A stretch of 64,000 bases of DNA from Bradyrhizobium lablabi (GTDB lineage Bacteria; Pseudomonadota; Alphaproteobacteria; Rhizobiales; Xanthobacteraceae). Within the stretch, counting starts at the first letter, position 1. Every line of letters starts with the position of its first letter. The notes under the pieces were generated by a model, which was given only the letters and a program-made list of their open reading frames with translations, searched no databases and was not told the origin of the DNA. The position numbers were made by a program, and so were the translations under genes. The stretch is from the NCBI RefSeq assembly GCF_900141755.1, contig NZ_LT670844.1:7784501-7848500 (forward strand). The letters run 5' to 3'. Positions 41,445-50,448 of the stretch are shown here, piece by piece.

Positions 41445-41569
41445 CGTCATTGCGAGCCAACGGGTCGCGCGAACGCGCGCCCGATGACGGGCTCCGCGAA
41501 GCAATCCAGCTTTGGCGCGGCGGATGTAGAAAGCGGGATTGCTTCGTCGCTTTGCTCCTCGCAATGACG
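41445..41569. repeat. REP-like palindromic repeat 6, extended arm
   Basis: Starts CGTCATTGCGAGCCAACGGG and ends CTCCTCGCAATGACG. Its left arm is the reverse complement of the right arm of repeat 3. It separates the IalB terminator from hspQ. Confidence 0.88.
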
Positions 41570-41573
41570 AGAA

Positions 41574-41906
41574 TTAATTCAGCGACGGATTGCGCGGGCG
41601 GTAGCTGCCGGATTTGTCTTTGACGAAAATCTCGGCGACCTGCGAATGCCGGATCGGCTCGCCGGAATCGTCGGGCAGAAGGTTCTGCTCGGAGACATAG
41701 GCGACGTATTCGGATTCCGAATTCTCGGCGAGCAGGTGGTAGAACGGCTGGTCCTTGTGCGGCCGGACGTCCTCCGGGATCGACAACCACCATTCCTCGG
41801 TGTTGTTGAATTCCGGATCGATATCGAAGATCACGCCCCGGAACGAGAACACCCGGTGGCGCACGATCTGTCCGATCTGAAATTTGGCGGTCCGCGTTTT
41901 TATCAT
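41574..41906 (-). CDS. hspQ: Heat shock protein HspQ
   Basis: 110 residues with the YccV/HspQ domain: AKFQIGQIVRHRVFSFRGVI at the N-terminus, DPEFNNTEEWWLSIPEDVRP in the middle, and QPFYHLLAENSESEYVAYVS near the end. HspQ binds hemimethylated oriC DNA and modulates Lon-type proteolysis in enterobacteria; that role is assumed here. Single gene. Confidence 0.93.
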   Translation of the reverse strand: MIKTRTAKFQIGQIVRHRVFSFRGVIFDIDPEFNNTEEWWLSIPEDVRPHKDQPFYHLLAENSESEYVAYVSEQNLLPDDSGEPIRHSQVAEIFVKDKSGSYRPRNPSLN

Positions 41907-42039
41907 GCCTCGTCGAATAGACCATGATTGTGGCCGATGCTAGAGGCAAAGCGGCGAATTAACCTTTGCTTAATCTTTGACATGGCCAGTCCGCTTAAGG
42001 TTGCCGATCGGGGCCAACAATGAAAAAGACGCTATCCCC

Positions 42040-42993
42040 ATGGTCGACATTCTCAATTTGGCGCTGCCCTATTTCGGGCTGATCTTCATCGGCTTCGCCT
42101 GCGGCAAGGCCAAAGGCCTGCCCGAACAGGGCCTGGCCTGGATGAACTTTTTCCTATTATACGTGTCGCTGCCGGCGCTGCTGTTCGGCATCATGTCGAA
42201 GACGCCGTTTGCGGAACTCAACAACCCGCCGTTCCTGATCGCGACAACGCTCGGGACCGCGACCGCCTTCGTGCTTGCGCTGTTGGCGGGCCGGCTGATC
42301 GGAGGGCTGCAATGGCGCGAGGCGACGCTGGCGGGCCTTTCCGGCGCCTATGGCAATATCGGCTATATGGGCCCCGGCCTGGCACTGGCGGTGCTGGGCG
42401 CCAAGGCTGCGGCCCCCACCGCGTTGATTTTTTGCTGCGACAGCATCTTCCTGTTCACGATCGTGCCGCTCTTGATCGCACTGACCGACCGCGAACATGA
42501 GACGTTGTTGCACTCGCTCGGCGTCGTGGTGCGGCAGATCGTCTTGAATCCGCTGATCATGTCGGCCTGCGCCGGCGCGCTCGCGGCGGCGCTGCACCTT
42601 CACCTGCCGGTTGCGATCGACAATACACTTTTATTCTTGCAAAACGCCGCCGCGCCGGTCGCGCTGTTCGTCCTCGGCGTTACCGTGGCGCTGCGGCCGT
42701 TCGGCCGGGTGCCCTGGGAAGTGCCGGGGGTGATTGCGATAAAACTGCTGATCCATCCGCTGGTCGTTTTCGGATTGATGCTGCTGCTCGGACCGTTCGC
42801 ACAGCCCTGGGGGTCTACCGCGGTCTTGATGGCGTCGCTGCCTCCGGCATTGAATGTGTTCGTGATCGCCCGGCAAAACGAGAGCTGGATCGAGCCTGCA
42901 TCGGTCGCGGTACTGATCGGGACGTTCGCCTCCGTCATCACGCTGACCAGCGTGATGTGGGTCATTCAGACCGGGCGGCTGGTGTTTCCGTAA
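42040..42993 (+). CDS. AEC-family (auxin efflux carrier type) transporter
   Basis: 317 residues and about ten TM helices. Family features include FGLIFIGFACGKAKGLPEQG at the start, LSGAYGNIGYMGPGLALAVL (the first crossover region) and PPALNVFVIARQNESWIEPA (the second). Such proteins export or exchange small carboxylates; the substrate cannot be told. Start chosen at MVDILNLALPYFG. Confidence 0.88.
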   Translation: MVDILNLALPYFGLIFIGFACGKAKGLPEQGLAWMNFFLLYVSLPALLFGIMSKTPFAELNNPPFLIATTLGTATAFVLALLAGRLIGGLQWREATLAGLSGAYGNIGYMGPGLALAVLGAKAAAPTALIFCCDSIFLFTIVPLLIALTDREHETLLHSLGVVVRQIVLNPLIMSACAGALAAALHLHLPVAIDNTLLFLQNAAAPVALFVLGVTVALRPFGRVPWEVPGVIAIKLLIHPLVVFGLMLLLGPFAQPWGSTAVLMASLPPALNVFVIARQNESWIEPASVAVLIGTFASVITLTSVMWVIQTGRLVFP

Positions 42994-42996
42994 AAC

Positions 42997-44196
42997 TCAG
43001 AGAGCTCGCTGCTTCGATCGCCACGAGGGGGCCAGACCCTCGCGCATGGCAAGACGGCGCAGCGGTCCAATCGAACCGATCAAGTGCAATCCCGCCGCGC
43101 GCAGCGATTGCATGGGTAAGAAATCAGACAGCAGCGAGCGGTTCGCCATGTCGATCACAAACGTCCGGCTCAGGACGTCGGCGCGCCGCGTTGAATCATA
43201 ACGCTTTGTCACTTGCTCAGAGCCGGGATCCTCACCCGACGCCATCGCGCGCCCCGCGATGTCGGCGATATCGGCGGCATCACGCAGCCCCATATTCAAG
43301 CCCTGGGCGCCGATCGGCGGCACCACATGCGCGGCTTCGCCGACCAGCGCGATGCGGGCTTTTGCAAATTGCCTGGGCTGCTCGATCGCGAGCGGAAACA
43401 GATGGCGTCCCGGCTCGACGCGGATGCGGCCGAGAATGGAATGCGATCGTCTTTCGGCGGCCTCGGAAAGTTCGTCGTCCGTGAGCGCGATCAGCCGTTC
43501 GGCCTCCTTCGGCGCGGCGACCCACACGACGCTGCAGCGGTCGCCGGGCAGCGGCACGAATACGCAGGGACCCTGGGGGGTGTGAAACTCGGTCGAGATG
43601 TTCCGGTGGGTGCGCGAATGGCTGACGTTGAATGTCAACGCCGCCTGATGGAGTTCGCGGCGCTTCACCGCGATGCCGGCGGCCTCCCGGCAAAGCGAGT
43701 GCCGCCCGTCGGCGCCCACGACAAGGCGGGCAGACAAGGTTTTTCCGCTTGCGGTGCGGATCGCGACATCGGCTTCCTCCGGGCTGATGGTTTCGGCCTC
43801 ATCGTCGAACCGTGTCAGCGATGGCAGTTCGGATGCGCGCACTTCCAGCGCAGACATCAACTGACGGTTCTCGATGTTGTAGCCGAACGCCTCGAGACCG
43901 ATTTCATCACAGAAAAACCGCACCTCCGGTGCGCGGATCAGGCGGCCGGTATCGTCGACCAGACGCATGGCGCGTAGTGCCGCGGCGCTGGCCTCGCAGC
44001 GCGGCCAGACATCGAGCTCTCGCAACAGATCGACGGAACCGCCCAACAAAGCGGTGGTGCGATTGTCGGCATAGGGGGCGCGGCGGGCAATCAGGGCCAC
44101 CTTGGCGCCCGCTCGCGCCAACGCAATCGCCGCCGCAAGTCCGGCAGGGCCGCCGCCGATCACGATGGCGTCGAAGGGTGCGGATGTATCGTTCAT
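42997..44196 (-). CDS. FAD-dependent monooxygenase, UbiH/UbiL type
   Basis: 399 residues. FAD GxGxxG motif in DAIVIGGGPAGLAAAIALAR, the DG motif in ARLVVGADGRHSLCREAAG, and the second FAD motif GEAAHVVPPIGAQGLNMGLR, where the usual Asp of GD is Glu. The pattern matches ubiquinone-biosynthesis ring hydroxylases, and the organism needs these for ubiquinone-10. Which ring position it oxidises cannot be told. It converges with the AEC gene, only 3 bp between stops. Confidence 0.88.
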   Translation of the reverse strand: MNDTSAPFDAIVIGGGPAGLAAAIALARAGAKVALIARRAPYADNRTTALLGGSVDLLRELDVWPRCEASAAALRAMRLVDDTGRLIRAPEVRFFCDEIGLEAFGYNIENRQLMSALEVRASELPSLTRFDDEAETISPEEADVAIRTASGKTLSARLVVGADGRHSLCREAAGIAVKRRELHQAALTFNVSHSRTHRNISTEFHTPQGPCVFVPLPGDRCSVVWVAAPKEAERLIALTDDELSEAAERRSHSILGRIRVEPGRHLFPLAIEQPRQFAKARIALVGEAAHVVPPIGAQGLNMGLRDAADIADIAGRAMASGEDPGSEQVTKRYDSTRRADVLSRTFVIDMANRSLLSDFLPMQSLRAAGLHLIGSIGPLRRLAMREGLAPSWRSKQRAL

Positions 44197-44331
44197 ATCG
44201 GGACAATCGACGTTCCCCGCGGCATTTTCAAGCCCGCATCGCAGCAGCGAATTTTGCCGCAAATCGCGCGGCGGAACGCCGCAAGCATGGATGTGCAAAC
44301 AGGAGCGATTCCTGATAGCACTGCCCGCCAA

Positions 44332-45066
44332 ATGGACCAGATCAACCGTCAGGATTCTCCGTCAGTTTCGCCGGTCATGCGGGCCGCCGCATTTTCCGTG
44401 CACCTGTTCACGGCGTTGGGGGCGGGCTTCGCCCTGATCGCGCTGCTGGAGGCCGTGCGGGAGCATTGGGCGGCGATGTTCGCCTGGCTCGGGGCGGCGC
44501 TGGTGGTCGATGCGCTCGATGGCCCGATGGCGCGGCGGCTCGATGTCGTGCGCCTGCAGCCGAACTGGTCGGGCGAGGTGCTCGACCTTGTGGTCGATTT
44601 TGTCACCTATGTGTTTGTGCCGGCCTACGCGATCACCGCAAGCGGCCTGTTGTTGTCGCCGACGGCTGCGCTGCTCGGCGTCGGAATTGCCATGTCGGGC
44701 GCGCTCTATTTTGCCGATCGCCGCATGAAGAGCGCGGACAATCACTTTCGCGGATTTCCGGGGCTGTGGAATGTGGCCGCGTTCTATCTGTTCCTGCTGC
44801 ATCCGCCGCCGGCGATTTCGAGCCTCGGCACGGTCGTCTTGATCGTGTTGACGTTTCTTCCTTTCCAGGTGCTTCACCCCGTGCGCGTGGTGCGGCTGCG
44901 CTGGCTCACGCTGTCGTTGATGGCCGTTTGGGCGGTGCTTGGGGTCGTGACGCTCGCTAACGATTTTGACGTGGGCGCGCCCGTCAAAATCGGACTCTGC
45001 GCGATTGCCGTCTATGTCGTGGCAAGCGATGCCGCGATCCGGCTTTTGAGATCGCTCCAGACATGA
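44332..45066 (+). CDS. pcs: Phosphatidylcholine synthase
   Basis: 244 residues from ATG 44332; an ATG at 44287 would add 15. A multi-pass CDP-alcohol phosphotransferase: the active segment DALDGPMARRLDVVRL is followed by LDLVVDFVTYVFVPAYAI with the spacing seen in Pcs. Six to eight TM helices. It condenses CDP-diacylglycerol with choline to form phosphatidylcholine, a major rhizobial membrane lipid needed in symbiosis. Its stop overlaps the TerC start by 4 bp. Confidence 0.92.
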   Translation: MDQINRQDSPSVSPVMRAAAFSVHLFTALGAGFALIALLEAVREHWAAMFAWLGAALVVDALDGPMARRLDVVRLQPNWSGEVLDLVVDFVTYVFVPAYAITASGLLLSPTAALLGVGIAMSGALYFADRRMKSADNHFRGFPGLWNVAAFYLFLLHPPPAISSLGTVVLIVLTFLPFQVLHPVRVVRLRWLTLSLMAVWAVLGVVTLANDFDVGAPVKIGLCAIAVYVVASDAAIRLLRSLQT

Positions 45067-45788
45067 TCGGGTTATTGACGAGCCCGGAAGCCTGGGCTGC
45101 CTTGTTGACGCTGACGGCGCTGGAAATCGTTCTCGGCATCGACAACGTGATTTTCCTGTCGGTGATCGTCTCGCGCATCCCTGCGCAACAGGCAAAACGC
45201 GCGCGGCAAATCGGATTGGCGCTGGCGCTGGTGTTCCGCCTCCTGCTGCTCAGCCTGTTGGTATGGCTGATCGGCCTGACGCAGGCCGTGCTCACCGTGA
45301 AGGGACTGGCGTTCTCATGGCGCGACATCATCCTGATCGGCGGCGGGCTGTTCCTGATCGGCAAGGCGACGCATGAAATCCATGGCGAAGTGGAAGGGCG
45401 CAGTGAAGCGAGCGATGACACGCCGAAGGCGGGCGCGTTCTTTTGGGTGATCGTGCAGATCATCATCATCGATCTGGTGTTCTCGCTGGATTCCATCATC
45501 ACCGCGATCGGCATGGCGCAGGATCTCGCCATCATGATCGCGGCCGTCGTGATCGCCTGCGTGATCATGTATGTGTCGTCCGGACCGGTCGCGCGATTCG
45601 TGGCGGAGCATCCGACCACCAAAATGCTGGCGCTGGCGTTTCTGGTGCTGATCGGGGTTGCGCTCGTCGCCGATGGATTCCAGTTTCACATCCCGCGCGG
45701 CTACATCTATTTTGCGATTGCGTTCTCGGCCCTGGTCGAGGCCTTCAACGTGCTTGCCAAACGCAACCGCAAAAAGGCCGTTAACTAA
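45063..45788 (+). CDS. TerC-family integral membrane protein
   Basis: 241 residues and about seven TM helices. Family signature TALEIVLGIDNVIFLSVIVS at the N-terminus and VIVQIIIIDLVFSLDSIITA in the middle, both with the conserved Asp/Asn pair. TerC-like proteins are linked to metal (Mn) efflux and metalation of secreted enzymes. ATGA overlap with pcs indicates coupled translation. Confidence 0.93.
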   Translation: MIGLLTSPEAWAALLTLTALEIVLGIDNVIFLSVIVSRIPAQQAKRARQIGLALALVFRLLLLSLLVWLIGLTQAVLTVKGLAFSWRDIILIGGGLFLIGKATHEIHGEVEGRSEASDDTPKAGAFFWVIVQIIIIDLVFSLDSIITAIGMAQDLAIMIAAVVIACVIMYVSSGPVARFVAEHPTTKMLALAFLVLIGVALVADGFQFHIPRGYIYFAIAFSALVEAFNVLAKRNRKKAVN

Positions 45789-45879
45789 TTGGGCCGAGAC
45801 ACAGCGCCGTCATTGAGTTGACAACGCGGCCTCGATGGCTTTCGCTTGGTATTAAGGAAATGCCGAGGGAGAATTCGAT

Positions 45880-46854
45880 ATGACCAAGGCTGTGCGGGTG
45901 CACAAGGTAGGGGGCCCGGAAGCCCTGGTTTATGAGCCTGTGGACGTGCCCGCGCCGGGACCCGGCGAGGTCCGGATCCGCCAGCACGCCGTCGGCCTGA
46001 ACTTTATCGATGTGTATTACCGGACCGGCCTCTACAAGGCGCCGGGACTGCCGTTCATCGCCGGCAATGAGGCCGCCGGCGAGGTGTTGTCGGTTGGCCC
46101 AGGGGTAACCAATTTTCATCCCGGTGATCGCGTCGCCTATTATTTCAATCTCGGCGGCTATGCGAGCGAACGGAACATTCCTTCGGACAAGCTCGTTAAA
46201 TTGCCCGACCATATCACCTACGAGCAGGGCGCGGTCCTGATGCTGAAGGGGATGACCGTCTGGTACCTCCTGCACAAGACATTCAAGGTCGAGCCGCACC
46301 ATCGGGTGCTGATCCATGCCGCCGCCGGCGGCATCGGCCTGTTGGCGTGCCAATGGGCGAGGGCGATGGGCGCCCATGTCATCGGCACCGTCGGCACCAA
46401 GGCAAAGGCCGATCTCGCGCTCGCCAATGGCTGCGATCATGTCATTCTCTACAACGACGAAGATTTTGTTGCGCGCGTCAAACAGATCAGCCGCAACGAG
46501 CTCTGCGACGTCGTCTATGACGGCGTCGGCAAGACTACATTCCCGGGTTCGCTATCTTGCCTAAAACCGCGCGGCCTGTTCGTGAGCTTCGGCAACGCCT
46601 CTGGCCCGGTGCCGCCGTTCTCGATCGCCGAACTCAACAATCACGGCTCGCTGTTTGCGACCCGGCCAAAACTCAACGACTATATCGGCAAGCGCTCGGA
46701 GTTATTGGAAGGCGCCGATACCCTGTTCGCCGCCGTCATCAACGGCAAACTGCACGTGCCGATCAACCACGCCTACGCGCTGAAGGATGCGGCGAGGGCG
46801 CATATCGATCTGGAAAGCAGGGTCACCACCGGCGCGTCGATTTTGAAGCCGTAG
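45880..46854 (+). CDS. NADPH:quinone oxidoreductase (zeta-crystallin type)
   Basis: 324 residues of the MDR family without zinc ligands. The N-terminal groES-like domain reads VHKVGGPEALVYEPVDVPAP and VGLNFIDVYYRTGLYKAPGL, which resembles E. coli Qor. The cofactor site is AAAGGIGLLACQWARAMGAH. The C-terminus ends in a helix AARAHIDLESRVTTGASILK. Cytosolic NADPH-dependent quinone reduction is likely. Confidence 0.93.
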   Translation: MTKAVRVHKVGGPEALVYEPVDVPAPGPGEVRIRQHAVGLNFIDVYYRTGLYKAPGLPFIAGNEAAGEVLSVGPGVTNFHPGDRVAYYFNLGGYASERNIPSDKLVKLPDHITYEQGAVLMLKGMTVWYLLHKTFKVEPHHRVLIHAAAGGIGLLACQWARAMGAHVIGTVGTKAKADLALANGCDHVILYNDEDFVARVKQISRNELCDVVYDGVGKTTFPGSLSCLKPRGLFVSFGNASGPVPPFSIAELNNHGSLFATRPKLNDYIGKRSELLEGADTLFAAVINGKLHVPINHAYALKDAARAHIDLESRVTTGASILKP

Positions 46855-46857
46855 CCT

Positions 46858-47193
46858 ATGCGTGCGGTTGTTTTTCGACTCATTTTCGCGGCCGCAGTCG
46901 CCTTCACGATTTGCGCTGCCCATGCCGAGGGTGAGCGAGAGGGAGTACCATTTCGCCCTTTAGTCCAAAAGCCGTCGCCCCAGCTTGTGTCCAAGTTCCA
47001 GCACTGGCGCCTGAAGTTTAAGGAAGGCAAAGAAATCGATGCGCCCGAAAAGGGCGCGTTTTCCTCTTACTACATGCAAGCGACCGGCGGTACGGCGCGC
47101 TTGGTCAACGATTTGGCAACGTCTGCGGCCGTCAAATTGACGCCTGTTGCGAACCGAATACGGTATGTGCCTGCGACTGACCCCGGAGAATAG
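46858..47193 (+). CDS. Small secreted protein, possibly truncated
   Basis: 111 residues beginning 3 bp after the quinone reductase stop. Signal peptide MRAVVFRLIFAAAVAFTICA, cut near A-H-A-E. The mature part is basic at first (KFQHWRLKFKEGKEIDAP). Coding character weakens after residue 80. A different frame starting at the overlapping GTG 47193 reads well (see next entry), so the original C-terminus may have been lost to a frameshift. No family recognised. Confidence 0.5.
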   Translation: MRAVVFRLIFAAAVAFTICAAHAEGEREGVPFRPLVQKPSPQLVSKFQHWRLKFKEGKEIDAPEKGAFSSYYMQATGGTARLVNDLATSAAVKLTPVANRIRYVPATDPGE

Positions 47194-47294
47194 TGTACGA
47201 AGCCGAGGAAGACAGTCTCGAAATCCTGGCCTGGGAGCGCGGCGCGCCAGTCTTGGTCTATGAGATGTCCTTTGAACGTCGACCTCGGAAATAA
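47193..47294 (+). pseudogene. Short frame, likely displaced C-terminus of the preceding gene
   Basis: GTG at 47193 overlaps the previous stop by one base and reads YEAEEDSLEILAWERGAPVL, then VYEMSFERRPRK, 33 residues. Its good codon character right after a gene that ends weakly suggests a frameshifted tail rather than an independent gene. Confidence 0.35.
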
Positions 47295-47433
47295 GCCATT
47301 CGTCTTCTCCCGCGACAAACTTCAGTGACAAGCGTACCCCTGCAGCGGCGGTGACTTCGAACCGAACCGCTCGCAGGGGCATCCACCGTCAATGGGAGGC
47401 CGGCAGTTTGATGCCGGTCATGGCAACGCTCCC

Positions 47434-48630
47434 TCACGCCACCCGTCGAGCCGCGCCGATCTTCGCGAGGATCGCGTCCAGGCACTCGATCATGAGCGCG
47501 ATTTCCGCGCGGCTGACGTTGAGCGCCGGCATGAAACGCAGCGTATCCGGCCGCGGCGCGTTGAGCAGGACGCCATCCTCGAACGCCAGCGCAACGACCG
47601 ATGCCGCGATCGGAATTTTCAGATCGAGCGCCAGCAGGAGGCCCCGGCCGCGAACCTCGCCGAGGCCGTGGCGTGCCGAAATTCGCTGCAACTCGCTCTC
47701 CAGGTAAAGCCCGGCGTCAGTGACCGATTTCAGAAAGTCGGGCTCGGCAACATGCTCGAGTACGGCAAGGCCGGCGGCGCACATCAGCGGATTGCCGTTG
47801 AAGGTGCCGCCCTGGTCGCCATGCTCGAAGCAGGACGCAGCTTCCGTCGCCAGCAAAGCGGCGAGCGGAACGCCGCCGCCGATGCCTTTGCCGAGCGTCA
47901 TGATGTCAGGCTCGATGCCGGCGTGCTCGTAGTGGAAAAGCTTTCCGGTGCGGCCCATACCAGTCTGTATCTCGTCCACGATCAGCAACAGGCGGTGCGC
48001 TTTTGTCAGGGCGCGCAACTCACCTAAAAACTGATCCGTCGCGGGCCAGACTCCGGCTTCGCCCTGGATCGGCTCCAGCATCACGCCGATGGTTTTGTCG
48101 GATATTAACCGCTTCACTGACGCGATGTCGTTCCACTGCGCCTTGGGAAAGCCGGAAACTTTGGGCTCGAACAGCGGCTCAAAGGCTTTCTTGCCGGAGG
48201 CCGACATGGTCGCCAGCGTCCGGCCGTGAAAGCCGCCTTCGAAGGTGATGATCTCATGCGCGCCGCCTTTGCGCAGGGCACCGTATTTGCGCGCGAGCTT
48301 TATCGCGCCTTCATTGGCCTCCGCACCGGAGTTCGCAAAAAACACCTGGTCGAAGCAGCTCTGCTCGACCAACGCTTTTGCAAGTTTCAGGCTCGGCGCA
48401 TTGTAAAACGCCGGGCTCGGCGTCAACAGCAGTTTTGACTGCGCCGCAAGCGCTTCGGCAACGGCCGGCGGCGAATGGCCGAGGCAGTTGACCGCCCAGC
48501 CCTGAACGAAGTCGAGATAGCGCTTGCCGCTATCGTCCCACAACAGCGAGCCTTCGCCGCGGACGAAGACGACCGCCGGGCGCGCGGTGATTTCCATCAA
48601 TGCGTCAAACGGATGGGTGGCGATATTCAT
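47434..48630 (-). CDS. argD: Class III aminotransferase, acetylornithine transaminase-like
   Basis: 398 residues from ATG 48630, with CAGGAG upstream. PLP-dependent class III layout: VWDD-like start ([20 protein letters not shown]), [40 protein letters not shown] and the Schiff-base Lys in [20 protein letters not shown]. The best fit is N-acetylornithine aminotransferase of arginine synthesis, but this group contains several omega-aminotransferases with close motifs and argF is not next to it. Confidence 0.82.
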   Translation of the reverse strand: MNIATHPFDALMEITARPAVVFVRGEGSLLWDDSGKRYLDFVQGWAVNCLGHSPPAVAEALAAQSKLLLTPSPAFYNAPSLKLAKALVEQSCFDQVFFANSGAEANEGAIKLARKYGALRKGGAHEIITFEGGFHGRTLATMSASGKKAFEPLFEPKVSGFPKAQWNDIASVKRLISDKTIGVMLEPIQGEAGVWPATDQFLGELRALTKAHRLLLIVDEIQTGMGRTGKLFHYEHAGIEPDIMTLGKGIGGGVPLAALLATEAASCFEHGDQGGTFNGNPLMCAAGLAVLEHVAEPDFLKSVTDAGLYLESELQRISARHGLGEVRGRGLLLALDLKIPIAASVVALAFEDGVLLNAPRPDTLRFMPALNVSRAEIALMIECLDAILAKIGAARRVA

Positions 48631-48672
48631 GTCGGGCTCCTGCGGTTGGGAATGAAAAAGCGCGCCAAAACG

Positions 48673-48708
48673 CGAGAAGGCCGCACTTTTTAGGGTGCGG
48701 CCTTCTCG
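48673..48708 (-). terminator. Strong hairpin upstream of the aminotransferase gene
   Basis: On the minus strand CGAGAAGGCCGCAC pairs perfectly with GTGCGGCCTTCTCG (14 bp, 8-nt loop), followed two bases on by TTTT and then CTTTTT. It lies after the TPR gene and 43 bp before the aminotransferase start. It may end the rimO/TPR transcript or act as a leader attenuator. A frame in phase with the aminotransferase runs through it. Confidence 0.5.
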
Positions 48709-48890
48709 AAAACGTTGCTGATCTGGTTGTTCAGCGTTGTCGTCGGACACGGCGCGACCCTTCATCGTCACGGATGCGACGACGGCAGGTGGCGCGGAGA
48801 TGGGTCCGGTCAAGGTTCATGGGAGTAGGGCCATACAGCCGATCGGCAGGCGATGTCAAGAACCGGATTGAATTCGCCCAAATCGCTTCG

Positions 48891-50363
48891 TCACTCGACC
48901 CCATAGGCCGTGTAGTCTTCCGCAATGTCGGCCTGGATCGCTTTCGCGGCCGTCATGTCGCTCTGTGCGCCGTCGGCGTCGCCTTTCTTGCGGCGGGCGA
49001 GGCCGCGGCCGTAGAGCGAACTCGCGAGCTTCGGGTTGACCTTCAGCGCCGCGGTGAAATCAGCGATGGCGGTGTCGAAATCGCCGAGCTTGAGATGGCA
49101 GAAGGCGCGGCTGTCGATGGTATAGGCGTCATCAGGCCGCCATTTCAGCGACTCCTCGCAATCGGCGAGCCCTTCCTGCGCCCGCCCGAGGATGGCCCGC
49201 GTCAGGCAGCGGGCGTTGAGCGCGGCGGCATATTTCGGATTGAACTTGATCGCGAGGTCGAAGTCCGCCAGCGCGCGCGGAAAATCATGCTTGTCGAAAA
49301 ACAGGTTGCCGCGCGCGTAAGCGTCGCGATAGCCGCCGACGTCAAGCCGCAACGACTGGTCGAGATCGGCGCGGGCCCGATCGATATCGCCTCTGTCTCT
49401 ATAGATCCTCGCCCGATTGCCGTAGGCCGCCGCATAATTCGGATCGAGCCGGATCGCCGCGTCGAGGTCCGCAAGGGCCTTATCCTGCTCATTCCCTTCG
49501 CGATAGGCGGTGCCGCGATTGTAATAGGCGAGCGCGAAGTTCGGATCGAGCTTGATGGCCTCGTCATAGTCCGCGATCGAGCGATCATTGTCTTTCTTGT
49601 CGGCGTAGGAGTTGCCGCGATTGTTGTAGTAGAGCGCGTCGGGCTTGAGACGGATGGCTTCGTTGTAATCGGCGATGGCGCGATCCGGATCGCCCTGATC
49701 GCTATAGGCGATGCCGCGATTGTAGAACGAGTAGGCGTCCTTGGGATCGAGCGCGATCGCGCGGTTGAGATCGGCCACGGCCAGTTTAGGCTCGCCCTTG
49801 CGCCGATAGGCCTCGCCCCGATTGGAGAAACCATAGGCGTTTTCCGGGTGGTGCTCGATCATCGCGCTGAAATCGGCAATCGCCGCATCGAGGTCGTTCT
49901 TGGCAAGATAGGCCGCTCCGCGATCAAGATAGAGAACGGTATTCGGATCGATCCTGATGCACTCGCTGAAGTCGGCGATGGCGCGGTCGAATTCCTTTTT
50001 CTGGGAAAACACCCAGCCGCGACCGCGGTAGGCCGGGCAATAGCCGGGGGCCAGCCAGATCGTCCGGTCAAAATCCGCGATGGCGCTGTCATAGGCTTTC
50101 TGATGGGCGTAGGCGCTGCCGCGTATAAAATAGGCGTTGGCCCTCTGCACTGTCGATGCCAGCGGCGATTCGAGGGTTGCGGTGCATGCCGCGATCCGCT
50201 TGTCGTCGCCGATATCCTGCTTGGCCAGACACCCGGTCAAGGCCGGCGAGATGGCTTTTGTCTGAGCCAGCGCGGGCTGGGCCGCAAGGATGGGCGCCAG
50301 CACCAGCAGCAAAAGCGCCTTCAGGGCACAAAACCGGATCGCAGTGGTCCGATGATCTCGCAT
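48891..50363 (-). CDS. Periplasmic TPR-repeat protein
   Basis: 490 residues from ATG 50363. Signal peptide to about residue 34 (LLLVLAPILAAQPALAQ). Roughly eleven TPR units of 34 residues fill 75-485, each with the pattern A-x-x-x-R-G-x-A-Y-x-x-x-x-x-x-x-x-A-I-A-D-(F/Y)-x-x-A-I (for example GIAYSDQGDPDRAIADYNEA). Probably an exported protein-interaction scaffold. It follows rimO by 85 bp on the same strand. Ligand unknown. Confidence 0.85.
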   Translation of the reverse strand: MRDHRTTAIRFCALKALLLLVLAPILAAQPALAQTKAISPALTGCLAKQDIGDDKRIAACTATLESPLASTVQRANAYFIRGSAYAHQKAYDSAIADFDRTIWLAPGYCPAYRGRGWVFSQKKEFDRAIADFSECIRIDPNTVLYLDRGAAYLAKNDLDAAIADFSAMIEHHPENAYGFSNRGEAYRRKGEPKLAVADLNRAIALDPKDAYSFYNRGIAYSDQGDPDRAIADYNEAIRLKPDALYYNNRGNSYADKKDNDRSIADYDEAIKLDPNFALAYYNRGTAYREGNEQDKALADLDAAIRLDPNYAAAYGNRARIYRDRGDIDRARADLDQSLRLDVGGYRDAYARGNLFFDKHDFPRALADFDLAIKFNPKYAAALNARCLTRAILGRAQEGLADCEESLKWRPDDAYTIDSRAFCHLKLGDFDTAIADFTAALKVNPKLASSLYGRGLARRKKGDADGAQSDMTAAKAIQADIAEDYTAYGVE

Positions 50364-50448
50364 TGACCGTCTCCACGCCCCGAAAGATCGCAAAACTCGG
50401 AGGCTTTGCGTCTTTGTTGGTCCAGGGCCCGGACCGGTTCACAGGATC

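Noticed and set aside
48600..50366. Plus-strand frame of 588 codons opposite the TPR gene
   Set aside because: Its pseudo-repeats are the antisense image of the TPR units.
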